A stretch of 42,950 nucleotides of DNA from an uncultured Prevotella sp. (GTDB lineage: Bacteria; Bacteroidota; Bacteroidia; Bacteroidales; Bacteroidaceae): NCBI GenBank assembly GCA_947177775.1, contig CAMWVS010000021.1, positions 1 to 42,950 of the forward strand, in the 5' to 3' direction. Positions 26,172 through 34,698 of this stretch are shown here, in pieces; the first letter of the stretch is position 1; every line of letters begins with the position of its first letter. A program made the translations under genes and the position numbers. Under the pieces are notes generated by a model. It did not search any database and was not told the origin of the DNA. It saw only the letters and a list, made by a program, of their open reading frames with translations.

Positions 26172-27230
26172 CTACTTTTTTTGTTCCTTTATCAGATATA
26201 CTATTGTCGGCAGGTGGTCCGAGAAGCCGTCGAGCCAAACACCGCCGGCATGTGTGCGGAGCGGATTGCCCTTATACTTGCCGTCCTGCTGGAACAGGTA
26301 GTCACGGCTGAAAATCTGGTGCTTGAAATACTTCAGCGTCGAATAGTCTTTCTTTCCGTTACGGCAAAGCAACGACGGCGAGAGGATTATCTGGTCGAAG
26401 AGATTCCATGCACCGTTATACTTCAGCGTGCCGCGGCCTTCCTTTGCCAGTACGTTCCACCACGGGTTATACATGTCGCCGTCGCCCACTTCCTTGATTT
26501 CGCGCTTTCCGCCAAGCGCCTCAGCAATTGATTTGTCCATCGGGTCGTCGTTCATATCGCCCATGACGAGCACCTTCACCGACGGGTCTTCCTTGATGAG
26601 AGAGTCTTTCAGGACGCGCAGCTGACGGCCGCCGGACTCACGGTAGAAGGAAGTGGCGAAACGGCTGGGAAGGTGGTTGACAACAACCGTCACATGCTCG
26701 CCGGCCAAAGTTCCGCTGACAGTGAGAAAACCTCGGGTGACATAGTCACTGTCCTTCTCCAGCTCCTGAACGTAGGGCACGAGCTTGACGTCGCGCACTG
26801 TGAAAAGTTTCGGATTGTACAGCAGGGCGCAGTCCACACCGCGGCGGTCGGGTCCTTCAATGTGACAGTACTTATAACCGCGGGCGGCCAGCTCGGGCTG
26901 GGCCGTGAGGTCGTCAAGAACCTTTGAGTTTTCAACCTCACTCACACCGATGACGGCACAGCCGACACTCTTCGGCAGCACGTCGGTACCCATGTCAGAA
27001 AGGACACGCGCCATGTTGTGGAGTTTGTGGGAATATTTCCGGCCGTTCCATTTATAGGAACCGTTAGGAAGAAATTCATAGTCCTTCTTGCCTTCATCGT
27101 GACACGTGTCGAAAAGGTTTTCAAGATTGTAGAAACCTACTGCATAGACGCTGAATTTCTTCTCCTGAGCGCCTGCCTTGCCGGCTCCGACGAGGAGCAG
27201 CATCGTTAAGACCAAAATGAGTTTGTTCAT
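26172..27230 (-). CDS. secreted endonuclease/exonuclease/phosphatase (EEP) family nuclease
   Basis: 352 residues with a signal peptide (about 1-22, ending GKAGAQ). EEP catalytic elements are all present: FYNLENLFD (Asn35), SEVEN (Glu98/Glu100, metal), VNHLPSR (His186), MGDMNDDP (Asp225, Asn227) and FSDHLP (Asp338, His339). Active nuclease or phosphodiesterase is expected, in the periplasm or outside. It is divergent from the TonB receptor operon. A 7/8 -7 box (GATATTTG, 27262-27269, minus strand) lies upstream. DNase is the best guess; phosphatase on other phosphoesters is possible. Confidence 0.88.
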   Translation of the reverse strand: MNKLILVLTMLLLVGAGKAGAQEKKFSVYAVGFYNLENLFDTCHDEGKKDYEFLPNGSYKWNGRKYSHKLHNMARVLSDMGTDVLPKSVGCAVIGVSEVENSKVLDDLTAQPELAARGYKYCHIEGPDRRGVDCALLYNPKLFTVRDVKLVPYVQELEKDSDYVTRGFLTVSGTLAGEHVTVVVNHLPSRFATSFYRESGGRQLRVLKDSLIKEDPSVKVLVMGDMNDDPMDKSIAEALGGKREIKEVGDGDMYNPWWNVLAKEGRGTLKYNGAWNLFDQIILSPSLLCRNGKKDYSTLKYFKHQIFSRDYLFQQDGKYKGNPLRTHAGGVWLDGFSDHLPTIVYLIKEQKK

Positions 27231-27344
27231 TATCGCTATTGTTTTTTTACGTTTTATGCTGCAAATATCGGGATTTAAAATGAAAAAAGGATAGGTTTCA
27301 TTAAATTTTTATAAGTTTTTCTTTCATTTATCACATTAATTTAT

Positions 27345-27352
27345 TTACTTTG
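27345..27352 (+). promoter_or_regulatory. -7 box for the receptor-lipoprotein operon
   Basis: TTACTTTG, 7/8 match, with TTTC (27322-27325) 19 bases upstream. Leader about 30 bases to 27391. Confidence 0.5.
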
Positions 27353-27390
27353 TCGGTTCAAATCAATGAATAATAACTAAATTTTAAACT

Positions 27391-29943
27391 ATGCAGAAAA
27401 AGCTGAAATTAGCAGTGATTGCATTGTGTTGCACATCAGCGGCCTTCGCCCAAAACACTGGAGGACAGTTGCCGAAGGAGAATACCGTCGCTGATGACGA
27501 CCAGGCTTTCACTTTCACAGAAGCACAGCTTGGCGAGGATGACGACATGTCACAGAACGTGACTATCATCAACTCGAACAGCAACCTTTACGCGAGTCAG
27601 GTGGGCTATCTGTTCAGCCCAGTCAGATTCAGGTATCGTGCCTTCAATCAAAAGTACAACGAAATCTACATCAACGGCGCACCGATGAACGACATGGAGT
27701 CCGGACAGTTCCGCTACTCCATGGTCGGAGGACTCAACGCACAGACACGCAACATGGAATTTGCGTTGCCCTTTGAGGCCAACAACTTCGCCATGTCGGC
27801 CATGGGTGGCTCAAACAACTACAACTTCAGGCCTTCATCACAACCCGTGGGAAACCGTGTCACCTTGAGTGGAGCCAACCGCAACTATACTCTTCGTGCC
27901 GGATACACATTCAATTCCGGTCTGAGCGAAAAGGGATGGGCGTGGTCTGCCGCAGTCATGTACAGATGGGCAAACCGCGGATACGTTGAAGGAACGTTCT
28001 ACAACTCGCTGTCCTACTTCCTCGGCGTGGAGAAAGTCTTCAACGACAAGCACAGCCTTTCACTCGTCACATGGGGTAACCCGACCGAGCGCGCCTCTCA
28101 GGGTGCTGCAACGGACGAGGCCTACTGGCTGGCTAACGACCGCTACTATAATCCCTACTGGGGATATCAGAACGGCAAGAAGCGCAATTCACGCGTAGTC
28201 AACGATTTCGCACCGACAGCCCTGCTCACGTGGGACTGGAAAATCAACGACTACATGAAGCTGACGACGGCGCTCACCGGAAAATACAGCCACTATAAGA
28301 GCACAAAGCTCAACTACAGCAACTCCGACAACCCGCATCCCAACTACTGGAAGAACCTGCCGTCAAGTTTCTATGACGTGTGGGACGAGACGGACGCAAC
28401 GAACCGCACGGACCAGAATCTGGCCGATTGGCAGTCGTCCTACGAATTCTGGACGGCGTCGAAAGCCAACCGTCAGATCAACTGGGACCGTCTCTACTAT
28501 TCCAACCAGCAGCTGGCAGCTCAGGGTAAGGACGCCATGTACTATATTCAGGCAAAGAACAACGACCAGCTGATGCTCACGCTGTCGTCTGCCCTGAAGA
28601 TGGACCTGACAAAGAACTCGTCACTCAACCTGGGCCTCAACCTCCAGACCACGAAGGGCATGCACTATCAGACGATGGAGGATCTGCTGGGAGCGACGGT
28701 GTTCCACAATATAAACACCTATGCGCTGGGAACATACGCCGGCAGTTCAAACGAGGTTCAGTATGACCTGAACAATCCTAACGGTGAGGTGCGCGAGGGC
28801 GACAAGTTCGGATACAACTACAATCTGCTCGTTGACAAGGCCAACGTCTGGACAACCTACAAGCACGACTTCAACCAGATTCACACCTTCCTGAGCGGAC
28901 GTGTCGGAGCCACATCAATGCAGCGCGACGGTAAGATGCGCAACGGTCTGGCCGCAAACAACTCTTACGGCAAGAGCGGCACCGCCCGCTTCCTCGACGG
29001 CGGCGTGAAGGCAGGAGCGACGTTCAGCGACGGTCCTTACACCATGACATGGGGTCTGGGCTACGAGTTGCGCACGCCCACAGCATCAACGGCCTTCGTC
29101 TCTCCGGAAATCAACAACGACTTTGTCAGCAACCTGAAGAACGAGAGAATCTTCTCGGCAGAACTGGGATACTACATGAACTTCTCATGGCTGAACATCT
29201 CCCTCAACGGCTACTACTCCCTCCTGACCAACGGAACCGAGTGGCAGAACTTCTACTATGACGACATCAACTCGTTCTCATACGTATCGTTCACAGGCGT
29301 AAAGAAAGAGTACTACGGAGCCGAACTCGGAGCAAACATAAAGCTCAACTCCGCATTCAGCGTCAAGCTGCTCGGACAGATCAGCGAGGCCAAATATGCC
29401 GACAACACGAACGTTCGCTACATGAACTCCACATCGGCAGAATACGTTGACGACATCTGCTACACGAAAGACATGCGCGAGAACGGAACGCCGCTCACGG
29501 CAGCCAGCATAGGTCTGAGCTATCACGCCGGCGGATGGTTCATCGACCTTACCGGAAACTACTATGACCGCATCTATCTGTCTTATTCTCCCAGCTTCCG
29601 CTACGGAGAGAGTCTGAAGAACCGTCAGGAAGCCTACGGAGATGTCTATGCTCCGGACGGAAGCATCGCCGACGGTATTCTTGACCAGGCCGAGGGCAAG
29701 GGCGGTTTCATGCTCGACGCTTCTATCGGAAAATCCATCTATCTGAAGAAAGGCTCGTTGTCAATCAACCTCACTCTGACGAACATCCTCAACAACCGCG
29801 ACATCATCACCGGCGGTTATGAGCAGAGCCGCAGCGACTATACCCAAAGCGGAAACACGCGCACATATAAGTTCTCGAAGAATCCGATGAAGTTCTACGC
29901 CTACGGAACAAACGGTATGTTGAACATCACTTATAAATTCTAA
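27391..29943 (+). CDS. TonB-dependent receptor-like outer-membrane protein
   Basis: 850 residues. A signal peptide (1-20, ending AAFAQ) and acidic linker (about 30-50) precede a plug-like region (FRYRAFNQKYNEIYINGAPM, NDMESGQFRYSMVGGLN), then a long beta-barrel rich in aromatic strands that ends with Phe (MLNITYKF), the outer-membrane insertion signal. It lacks the N-terminal carboxypeptidase-regulatory domain typical of SusC. It is the first gene of an operon with two surface lipoproteins (gaps of 17 and 39 bases), which probably bind substrate for it. With a secreted nuclease on either side, a nucleic-acid-derived substrate is inferred. Confidence 0.88.
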   Translation: MQKKLKLAVIALCCTSAAFAQNTGGQLPKENTVADDDQAFTFTEAQLGEDDDMSQNVTIINSNSNLYASQVGYLFSPVRFRYRAFNQKYNEIYINGAPMNDMESGQFRYSMVGGLNAQTRNMEFALPFEANNFAMSAMGGSNNYNFRPSSQPVGNRVTLSGANRNYTLRAGYTFNSGLSEKGWAWSAAVMYRWANRGYVEGTFYNSLSYFLGVEKVFNDKHSLSLVTWGNPTERASQGAATDEAYWLANDRYYNPYWGYQNGKKRNSRVVNDFAPTALLTWDWKINDYMKLTTALTGKYSHYKSTKLNYSNSDNPHPNYWKNLPSSFYDVWDETDATNRTDQNLADWQSSYEFWTASKANRQINWDRLYYSNQQLAAQGKDAMYYIQAKNNDQLMLTLSSALKMDLTKNSSLNLGLNLQTTKGMHYQTMEDLLGATVFHNINTYALGTYAGSSNEVQYDLNNPNGEVREGDKFGYNYNLLVDKANVWTTYKHDFNQIHTFLSGRVGATSMQRDGKMRNGLAANNSYGKSGTARFLDGGVKAGATFSDGPYTMTWGLGYELRTPTASTAFVSPEINNDFVSNLKNERIFSAELGYYMNFSWLNISLNGYYSLLTNGTEWQNFYYDDINSFSYVSFTGVKKEYYGAELGANIKLNSAFSVKLLGQISEAKYADNTNVRYMNSTSAEYVDDICYTKDMRENGTPLTAASIGLSYHAGGWFIDLTGNYYDRIYLSYSPSFRYGESLKNRQEAYGDVYAPDGSIADGILDQAEGKGGFMLDASIGKSIYLKKGSLSINLTLTNILNNRDIITGGYEQSRSDYTQSGNTRTYKFSKNPMKFYAYGTNGMLNITYKF

Positions 29944-29960
29944 CCACTAACGAAACGATT

Positions 29961-30872
29961 ATGAAAAAGATGAAATATATCCTCATTGCCTGCGTATGCG
30001 CACTGATGACAGGGTGCATGGCCGGAGAGGACTATGGCTTCGACACGGACTGGAGCGCTCCGAACACGGACAACGCATACGGCAACCCCGAGATTCAGGA
30101 GACCAACGTCATCACGGTGAAAGAATTGCTCAGCCGCTATGTCGACCCCATGACCGCTGCCAACGACACGATCATGATACGTGAGGACGTCCAGATAAAG
30201 GTCATCGTCACCGGAAACGACATCGAGGGTAATATATATAATGAGGTGGCCGTCAAGGACGAGACCGGAGCCATCCTTATATGTATCTCCCAGGGAGGCC
30301 TCTACGGCTATCTGCCCGTCGGCAAGGAAATCCTCGTTGACCTCAAGGGACTCCACATCGGACTCTACGGCAACCAGCCGCAGATTGGCGTTTCATACAC
30401 CAACGCCTCGGGAAAGACGTTCCCCAGCCGCATGAGCCGCAACATCTGGCAGAAGCACTTCAAGTATGTTGACGCAAACTTCACACACGAAGTCGTGCCG
30501 GAAGAGTTTGACGTGACACGCATGCAGGACGCTGAGTATGTCAAGGCTTGCCGCGGCAAGCTCATGACCGTGAAGGGCGTGACGATGGATGAAGCCGACG
30601 GCATCAAGGTGTGGGCCAGCGAGGCAGAGAAAGACGCAGGAAACGGCGTTAGCCGCAACATCGCCGTCAACGGCAAAGTGCCCATGAGCGGCAGCTACGC
30701 TTCTTTCGTTGTCCGTTCAAGCACATACGCCGACTTCGCCGCTCTGGTCATGCCGACCGAGAAAATCAACCTGACCGGAATCTTCACCGTCTATGCAAAC
30801 AATCCCGAGCGCTACGGCTACACATGGCAGATTCTGCTGCGCGAAGGTGCCGACGTTGAGATTGCAGAATAA
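29961..30872 (+). CDS. DUF5689 lipoprotein (OB-fold-like)
   Basis: 303 residues. Signal peptide with lipobox (ALMTGC, Cys19). VITVKELLSRYVD, then IREDVQIKVIVTGNDIEGN and VAVKDETGAILICISQGG, is the DUF5689 pattern, an OB-fold-like domain common beside Bacteroidota TonB receptors. The C-terminal half (GKLMTVKGVTMDEADGIKVW) looks like a second small beta-barrel. It is predicted to sit on the cell surface and present substrate to the adjacent receptor. Ligand is unknown; OB folds often bind nucleic acid or oligosaccharide. Confidence 0.83.
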   Translation: MKKMKYILIACVCALMTGCMAGEDYGFDTDWSAPNTDNAYGNPEIQETNVITVKELLSRYVDPMTAANDTIMIREDVQIKVIVTGNDIEGNIYNEVAVKDETGAILICISQGGLYGYLPVGKEILVDLKGLHIGLYGNQPQIGVSYTNASGKTFPSRMSRNIWQKHFKYVDANFTHEVVPEEFDVTRMQDAEYVKACRGKLMTVKGVTMDEADGIKVWASEAEKDAGNGVSRNIAVNGKVPMSGSYASFVVRSSTYADFAALVMPTEKINLTGIFTVYANNPERYGYTWQILLREGADVEIAE

Positions 30873-30911
30873 AGAAACAGTTCAATAAAAACAAAACAAT
30901 AACAAACATTT

Positions 30912-32318
30912 ATGAAAAAGATATTTTTATCAATGCTCGCCATCTCTATGGCAACATTCACATTCACAAGTTGTGAGGATGTTCCCGAACCTTACGGAAT
31001 ACCGGGAACAGAAGTTGGAGGCGGTGACGACGCTATAACGGAAGAACCCGTTGGCGACGGAACACAGGCAAATCCGTTCAACGCCTTAGCCATCACAAAT
31101 CTTGTATCGGCTATGCCTGCCGGCGTAGAGTCGACCGAAGATTATTATATAAAAGGTGTGGTCGTTTCCATCAAGGAGAACTTCACCACACAATATGGTA
31201 ACGCAGCTTTCTACATCGCTGACTCGGAGACCGGAACAACACAGTTCTACGTATTCCGTACATTATACCTGGGCAACCAGAAATACACTTCCGGCGATGT
31301 TCTGAAAGTGGGTGACGAGGTTGTTGTTTGCGGTAAGGTTGTCAACTACATGGGCAATACCCCGGAGACCGTCCAGAACCAGTCATACCTCGTTTCCATC
31401 AACGGAAAGACTTCGTCAGAAGGTGGCAGCGACCAGCCATCTGCCGGCGAAGCCAAGGGAGACGGAACCGTAGATAACCCGTTCAACAGCGTTGCCGCCA
31501 ATCAGTTTGCATCATCACTTGCTGCCGGCGCTACTTCTGACGTCGTTTACGTGAAAGGCAAGGTCGCTTCCATCAAGGAGAACTACACCACACAGTATGG
31601 AAACGCCGCTTTCTACATTTCTGACGATGGTACAGCCACAGACCAGTTCTATGTTTTCCGTGCTCTCTATCTGAACAACGAGAAATATACATCAGGCGAC
31701 CTGCTCTCTGTCGGTGATGATGTTGTTATCTGCGGAAAGCTCACTAACTATATGGGCAACACTCCCGAAACTGTACAAGGAGAGGCATATCTCTACTCTT
31801 GGACACAGAACGGCGGAAGCACCGGCGGTGATGAAATCGGCGATCTTAATGCTGCAAATGGAGACTTTGAAGCTTGGGTTAACGGTCTTCCGAACAATTG
31901 GAAAACAGCATCAACAGCATGCAACGCAACACTTAGCCAAAGCACCGATGCACATAGCGGTTCTTATTCCGTAAATGTAGGCGGAACAACTGCGGCCAAC
32001 AAAAGAATCGGCTACAAAGAAATGGAATTGAAAGCAGGAGATTACACCATGACATTCTACGCAAAAGCAGCAACTTCAGCAGGTGCTTCTGTACGTCCTG
32101 GATACGTTCCTGTCACAGATGGCAAAGTAGGAAATTATGTGTATGGTGATTACACGAACAACCTCAGCAGCACTACATGGACACAAGTCACACATACATT
32201 CAATATCGCTTCTGATGGAACATATTGCCTTGTCATTATGAATTCAAAGAACCCAGGTGCCGACGTACTGATTGATGATTTCACATTAACAATGGGAAAT
32301 ACTGTCATAATTAAATAA
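30912..32318 (+). CDS. lipoprotein with two tandem OB-fold-like (DUF6359-type) modules and a C-terminal carbohydrate-binding-like domain
   Basis: 468 residues. Lipobox FTSC (Cys21). Module 1 (about 48-165) and module 2 (about 183-297) are near copies: each has GDGT..NPFN, VKGxVxSIKEN, TTQYGNAAFYI, QFYVFRxLYL and NYMGNTPETVQ. This indicates a recent internal duplication. Residues about 310-468 form a jelly-roll like CBM4/9-type modules (NGDFEAWVNGLPNNWK, then IDDFTLTMG at the end). The gene is last in the receptor operon and followed by a long palindromic terminator. Surface substrate binding is inferred; the ligand is not known. Confidence 0.8.
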   Translation: MKKIFLSMLAISMATFTFTSCEDVPEPYGIPGTEVGGGDDAITEEPVGDGTQANPFNALAITNLVSAMPAGVESTEDYYIKGVVVSIKENFTTQYGNAAFYIADSETGTTQFYVFRTLYLGNQKYTSGDVLKVGDEVVVCGKVVNYMGNTPETVQNQSYLVSINGKTSSEGGSDQPSAGEAKGDGTVDNPFNSVAANQFASSLAAGATSDVVYVKGKVASIKENYTTQYGNAAFYISDDGTATDQFYVFRALYLNNEKYTSGDLLSVGDDVVICGKLTNYMGNTPETVQGEAYLYSWTQNGGSTGGDEIGDLNAANGDFEAWVNGLPNNWKTASTACNATLSQSTDAHSGSYSVNVGGTTAANKRIGYKEMELKAGDYTMTFYAKAATSAGASVRPGYVPVTDGKVGNYVYGDYTNNLSSTTWTQVTHTFNIASDGTYCLVIMNSKNPGADVLIDDFTLTMGNTVIIK

Positions 32319-32333
32319 AGACCATTTCCACAT

Positions 32334-32377
32334 ATATAAAAAGGAGGATGTCCGGCCGGACATCCTCCTTTTTATAT
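32334..32377. terminator. 44-base perfect palindrome, bidirectional terminator
   Basis: Perfect dyad centred between 32355 and 32356, with G/C-rich core AGGAGGATGTCCGG and T-run on the right (A-run on the left). It follows the last operon gene by 15 bases. The T-run supports factor-independent termination rightward. A hairpin with a minimal loop is needed. Confidence 0.8.
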
Positions 32378-32411
32378 TATACATATACACATGGCTCTTT
32401 CTGATTCTGCT

Positions 32412-32519
32412 ACACGGCTCACGTAACAGTGTTACACGGCTCACGTAACAGTGTTACACGGCCCAAGTAACGATGTTACGCGGCCCGTGTAACACCGTTA
32501 CTTGGGCCGTGTAACACTT
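32412..32519. repeat. 22-bp tandem repeat with internal inverted repeat
   Basis: Five head-to-tail units: 32412-32433 and 32434-32455 (identical), 32456-32477, 32478-32499 (diverged) and 32500-32519 (partial). Each holds ACACGG..., GTAAC and GTT. Within units 3-5, ACACGGCCCAAGTAAC (32456-32471) is the perfect reverse complement of 32497-32512. No coding is seen in it. Confidence 0.9.
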
Positions 32520-32535
32520 AAAACACGTTCGGACA

Positions 32536-32567
32536 TTTGGACAACCCGAGGAAAATAGCTATTTTTG
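32536..32567 (+). promoter_or_regulatory. full consensus promoter of the nuclease lipoprotein gene
   Basis: TTTG (32536-32539), 20 bases, TATTTTTG (32560-32567): an exact Bacteroidota -33/-7 promoter. The start codon at 32599 is about 30 bases downstream. Confidence 0.75.
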
Positions 32568-32598
32568 CATCCTTAAAACAAATGAAACTATCAAAAGT

Positions 32599-33549
32599 AT
32601 GATGAATATCAAGCACATCCCCACCCTGCTGTTCGCAGCATTTCTCTCCATCTCAACAGTTTCGTGCAGCAGCGATGAAGAATCAGAAAACAACGGTATA
32701 GATATATGGCATAACGGCGGTACAAACAGGAACACGCCTACGGCCAACTGTCTTGAAGCGTCACGGATAGAATTTCCGAAAACAAAAGGAAACAAAAGCA
32801 TCATTCTGAAATATTATTCCGGCGACGCCTACGGGCTTAACTACTGCGTTGAATGGGACACGGAGAAAAAATCGCAGCGCTGGTCGTGCTACTTCATGGT
32901 GGACCACCACCACTCCAACAACGATCGCGAACACACATATTCCGGCAACGCCGGGCGTTATGAGCCAATGAGCAATCCGGGCAACCACCCCGGAGACCGC
33001 CAGTATCCCTGGGATCCGCAGCTGCCCGAACAATACCGCTGGAGCGAAGACCTCTTCGTCCGCTCAGGCTACGACCACGGACACATCTGCCCCTCGGCAG
33101 ACCGGCAGTATTCAAAGGAAGCCAACTACCAGACTTTCTACATGACCAACATGCAGCCGCAACGAAACGCTTTCAACGCCAAACTGTGGGCTGTCATGGA
33201 ACAGAAAGTGCGCGACATAACGCCAAAGACCATCGGCGACACGCTCTACGTTTGCAAGGGTGGCACCATCGACGACGATAGTCAGATTCTGACGCGCATA
33301 CAGGGCAAGATGATTGTGCCAAAATATTTCTACATGGCCCTGCTGCTGAAGAAAGGCAACCAGATATCCGCTTTCGCTTTCTGGGCTGAACACACCAACG
33401 TCGACCATTCTGGCGACCCGCTACGCAACTATGTCATCACCATCGACGAGCTGGAACAGCGAACAGGAATCGACTTCTTCTGCAATCTTCCGGACGACAT
33501 AGAGAACAAAGTTGAAAGCAACGTCGCATACAACTATTGGGGCTTCTGA
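32599..33549 (+). CDS. DNA/RNA non-specific endonuclease lipoprotein (NUC/beta-beta-alpha-metal family)
   Basis: 316 residues; a second ATG follows immediately at 32602. Signal peptide with lipobox STVSC (Cys23). The beta-beta-alpha-Me core has the variant motif YDHGHICPSADR, where DHGH replaces the canonical DRGH; the catalytic base is His162. The metal-binding Asn184 lies in MTNMQPQRNAFN. The Arg-to-His change is conservative in position and is seen in family members, so activity is likely. It would cleave extracellular DNA and RNA at the outer membrane. It follows the receptor-lipoprotein operon with its own promoter. Confidence 0.9.
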   Translation: MMNIKHIPTLLFAAFLSISTVSCSSDEESENNGIDIWHNGGTNRNTPTANCLEASRIEFPKTKGNKSIILKYYSGDAYGLNYCVEWDTEKKSQRWSCYFMVDHHHSNNDREHTYSGNAGRYEPMSNPGNHPGDRQYPWDPQLPEQYRWSEDLFVRSGYDHGHICPSADRQYSKEANYQTFYMTNMQPQRNAFNAKLWAVMEQKVRDITPKTIGDTLYVCKGGTIDDDSQILTRIQGKMIVPKYFYMALLLKKGNQISAFAFWAEHTNVDHSGDPLRNYVITIDELEQRTGIDFFCNLPDDIENKVESNVAYNYWGF

Positions 33550-33643
33550 CGGACCGGAAGACAGCCAAAACCAACAAAAGAGGAAGACAAGAACCTCCAT
33601 CAGGCAAAAATAAGCATAACAGGAGCACAAAAGTCACTGAAAA

Positions 33644-33675
33644 TTTGTAGGTTTGGGGAAAAACAATTAAATTTG
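33644..33675 (+). promoter_or_regulatory. full consensus promoter of the L31 gene
   Basis: TTTG (33644-33647), 20 bases, TAAATTTG (33668-33675): exact -33/-7 pattern, 50 bases before the ATG. Confidence 0.75.
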
Positions 33676-33724
33676 CACTCCAAAAGAGAACTATATATAA
33701 CATTACATATTTATTTAAACTAAA

Positions 33725-33979
33725 ATGAAAAAAGGTATTCACCCTGAAAACTATCGCCCCGTCGTATTTAAGGATATGTCCAACGGCGATATGTTCCTTA
33801 CACGTTCTACATGCAAGGCTAATGATACAGTAGAATTTGAAGGCGAGACTTACCCCGTGGTAAAAGTCGAAATTTCAAGCACCTCTCACCCGTTCTACAC
33901 TGGTAAGAGCAAGCTGGTTGACACCGCTGGTCGTGTCGACAAGTTCATGAGCCGCTACGGTAAGGCTTCGAAGAAATAA
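33725..33979 (+). CDS. rpmE2: 50S ribosomal protein L31, type B
   Basis: 84 residues, start [20 protein letters not shown]. Motifs [20 protein letters not shown] and [20 protein letters not shown] identify bL31. The zinc-binding CxxC pair of type A is absent (one Cys only), so this is the zinc-independent type B form. It has a strong promoter and its own terminator, as expected for a monocistronic ribosomal protein gene. Confidence 0.96.
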   Translation: MKKGIHPENYRPVVFKDMSNGDMFLTRSTCKANDTVEFEGETYPVVKVEISSTSHPFYTGKSKLVDTAGRVDKFMSRYGKASKK

Positions 33980-34017
33980 GATATACACTCAATTATTCTT
34001 CAGAAGAAACAATCGGG

Positions 34018-34063
34018 AAAGCGCACCGTGTAGTTGCATATGCACGGAGCGCTTTCTTTTTTT
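34018..34063 (+). terminator. terminator after the L31 gene
   Basis: AAAGCGC-A-CCGTG and CACGG-A-GCGCTTT arms (34018-34030 and 34043-34055) followed by CTTTTTTT (34056-34063). Confidence 0.8.
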
Positions 34064-34133
34064 ATGCCGACATCAGACAGGCCTGGCTCCAACACAATGA
34101 CATACCCTCTGATGAGCCATGAAGTATTCATAT

Positions 34134-34371
34134 AAAAAAAGAATGCGGGTCGATGCCATCACTGACATCAACCCGCAAATGTTGTTTTTACTACTAACTA
34201 CAAAACCATTATTCTACTAACTAAAAAACCTTCTGTTCACACAGAAATAAATAATCTGAAAAATCTTTGTTACCTTTTAAAAAACTAAAAACCGATATTT
34301 CTTGTTTCTATGCTTTCCCCGCTTCCGCGGTTATATCTCTCAAACGACTCCTCGTCTCTTTCTTCTTTTTG
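34134..34371 (-). ncRNA. candidate structured small RNA, about 240 nt
   Basis: A complete transcription unit without a coding sequence. A -7 box TAACTTTG lies at 34378-34385. An 11-bp terminator stem (34145-34155 with 34166-34176, one G-U pair) is followed on the minus strand by ATTCTTTTTTT ending at 34134. Between them are two hairpins capped by GNRA loops: CCGC-GGAA-GCGG (34319-34330) and TTCTGT-GTGA-ACAGAA (34231-34246). A duplicated motif GTTAGTAG also occurs. The few ATGs open only very short frames. It fills most of the 719-base spacer between L31 and glutathione peroxidase. The family is not recognised; 6S-like or a trans-acting regulator are possibilities. Confidence 0.6.
34145..34176 (-). 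terminator. terminator of the candidate small RNA
   Basis: Minus-strand GCGGGTTGATG, 10-base loop, CATCGACCCGC, then T-run (34134-34140). On the plus strand it has no T-tract close by, so it serves the minus-strand transcript. Confidence 0.75.
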
Positions 34372-34377
34372 TTGATG

Positions 34378-34385
34378 CAAAGTTA
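34378..34385 (-). promoter_or_regulatory. -7 box of the candidate small RNA
   Basis: TAACTTTG on the minus strand, exact TAnnTTTG. No -33 TTTG at the expected distance. Confidence 0.55.
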
Positions 34386-34615
34386 CAATGAATAATCTTT
34401 CCATGGCACTTCATTGACGGCCAAAAACATTAAAAATCATTTGTTTTTGACATACATCAATAGCAGCCGGAATACCACCTTGCCAAACCATTGTGTAACC
34501 ATTATTAATATATGATATTCATTTTTGATTTCTATCGCCACCAATAACACTCCACCATGCAATGTTGTAACTAAATTCTATGACAATCAAAAAAAACATA
34601 ATAAACCGTGAAAGA

Positions 34616-34647
34616 TTTGGGAGAAAGATAGAAAATGAGTACTTTTG
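34616..34647 (+). promoter_or_regulatory. full consensus promoter of the peroxidase-reductase pair
   Basis: TTTG (34616-34619), 20 bases, TACTTTTG (34640-34647), about 50 bases before the glutathione peroxidase ATG. Confidence 0.75.
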
Positions 34648-34698
34648 CCTCACAAACAAATTTGACATTTATAACGTAATAATATCAAGGAACAAGGA

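Noticed and set aside
32412..32519. CRISPR array or invertible promoter
   Set aside because: Units are head-to-tail with no spacers, and no recombinase gene or flanking inverted pair around a promoter is seen.
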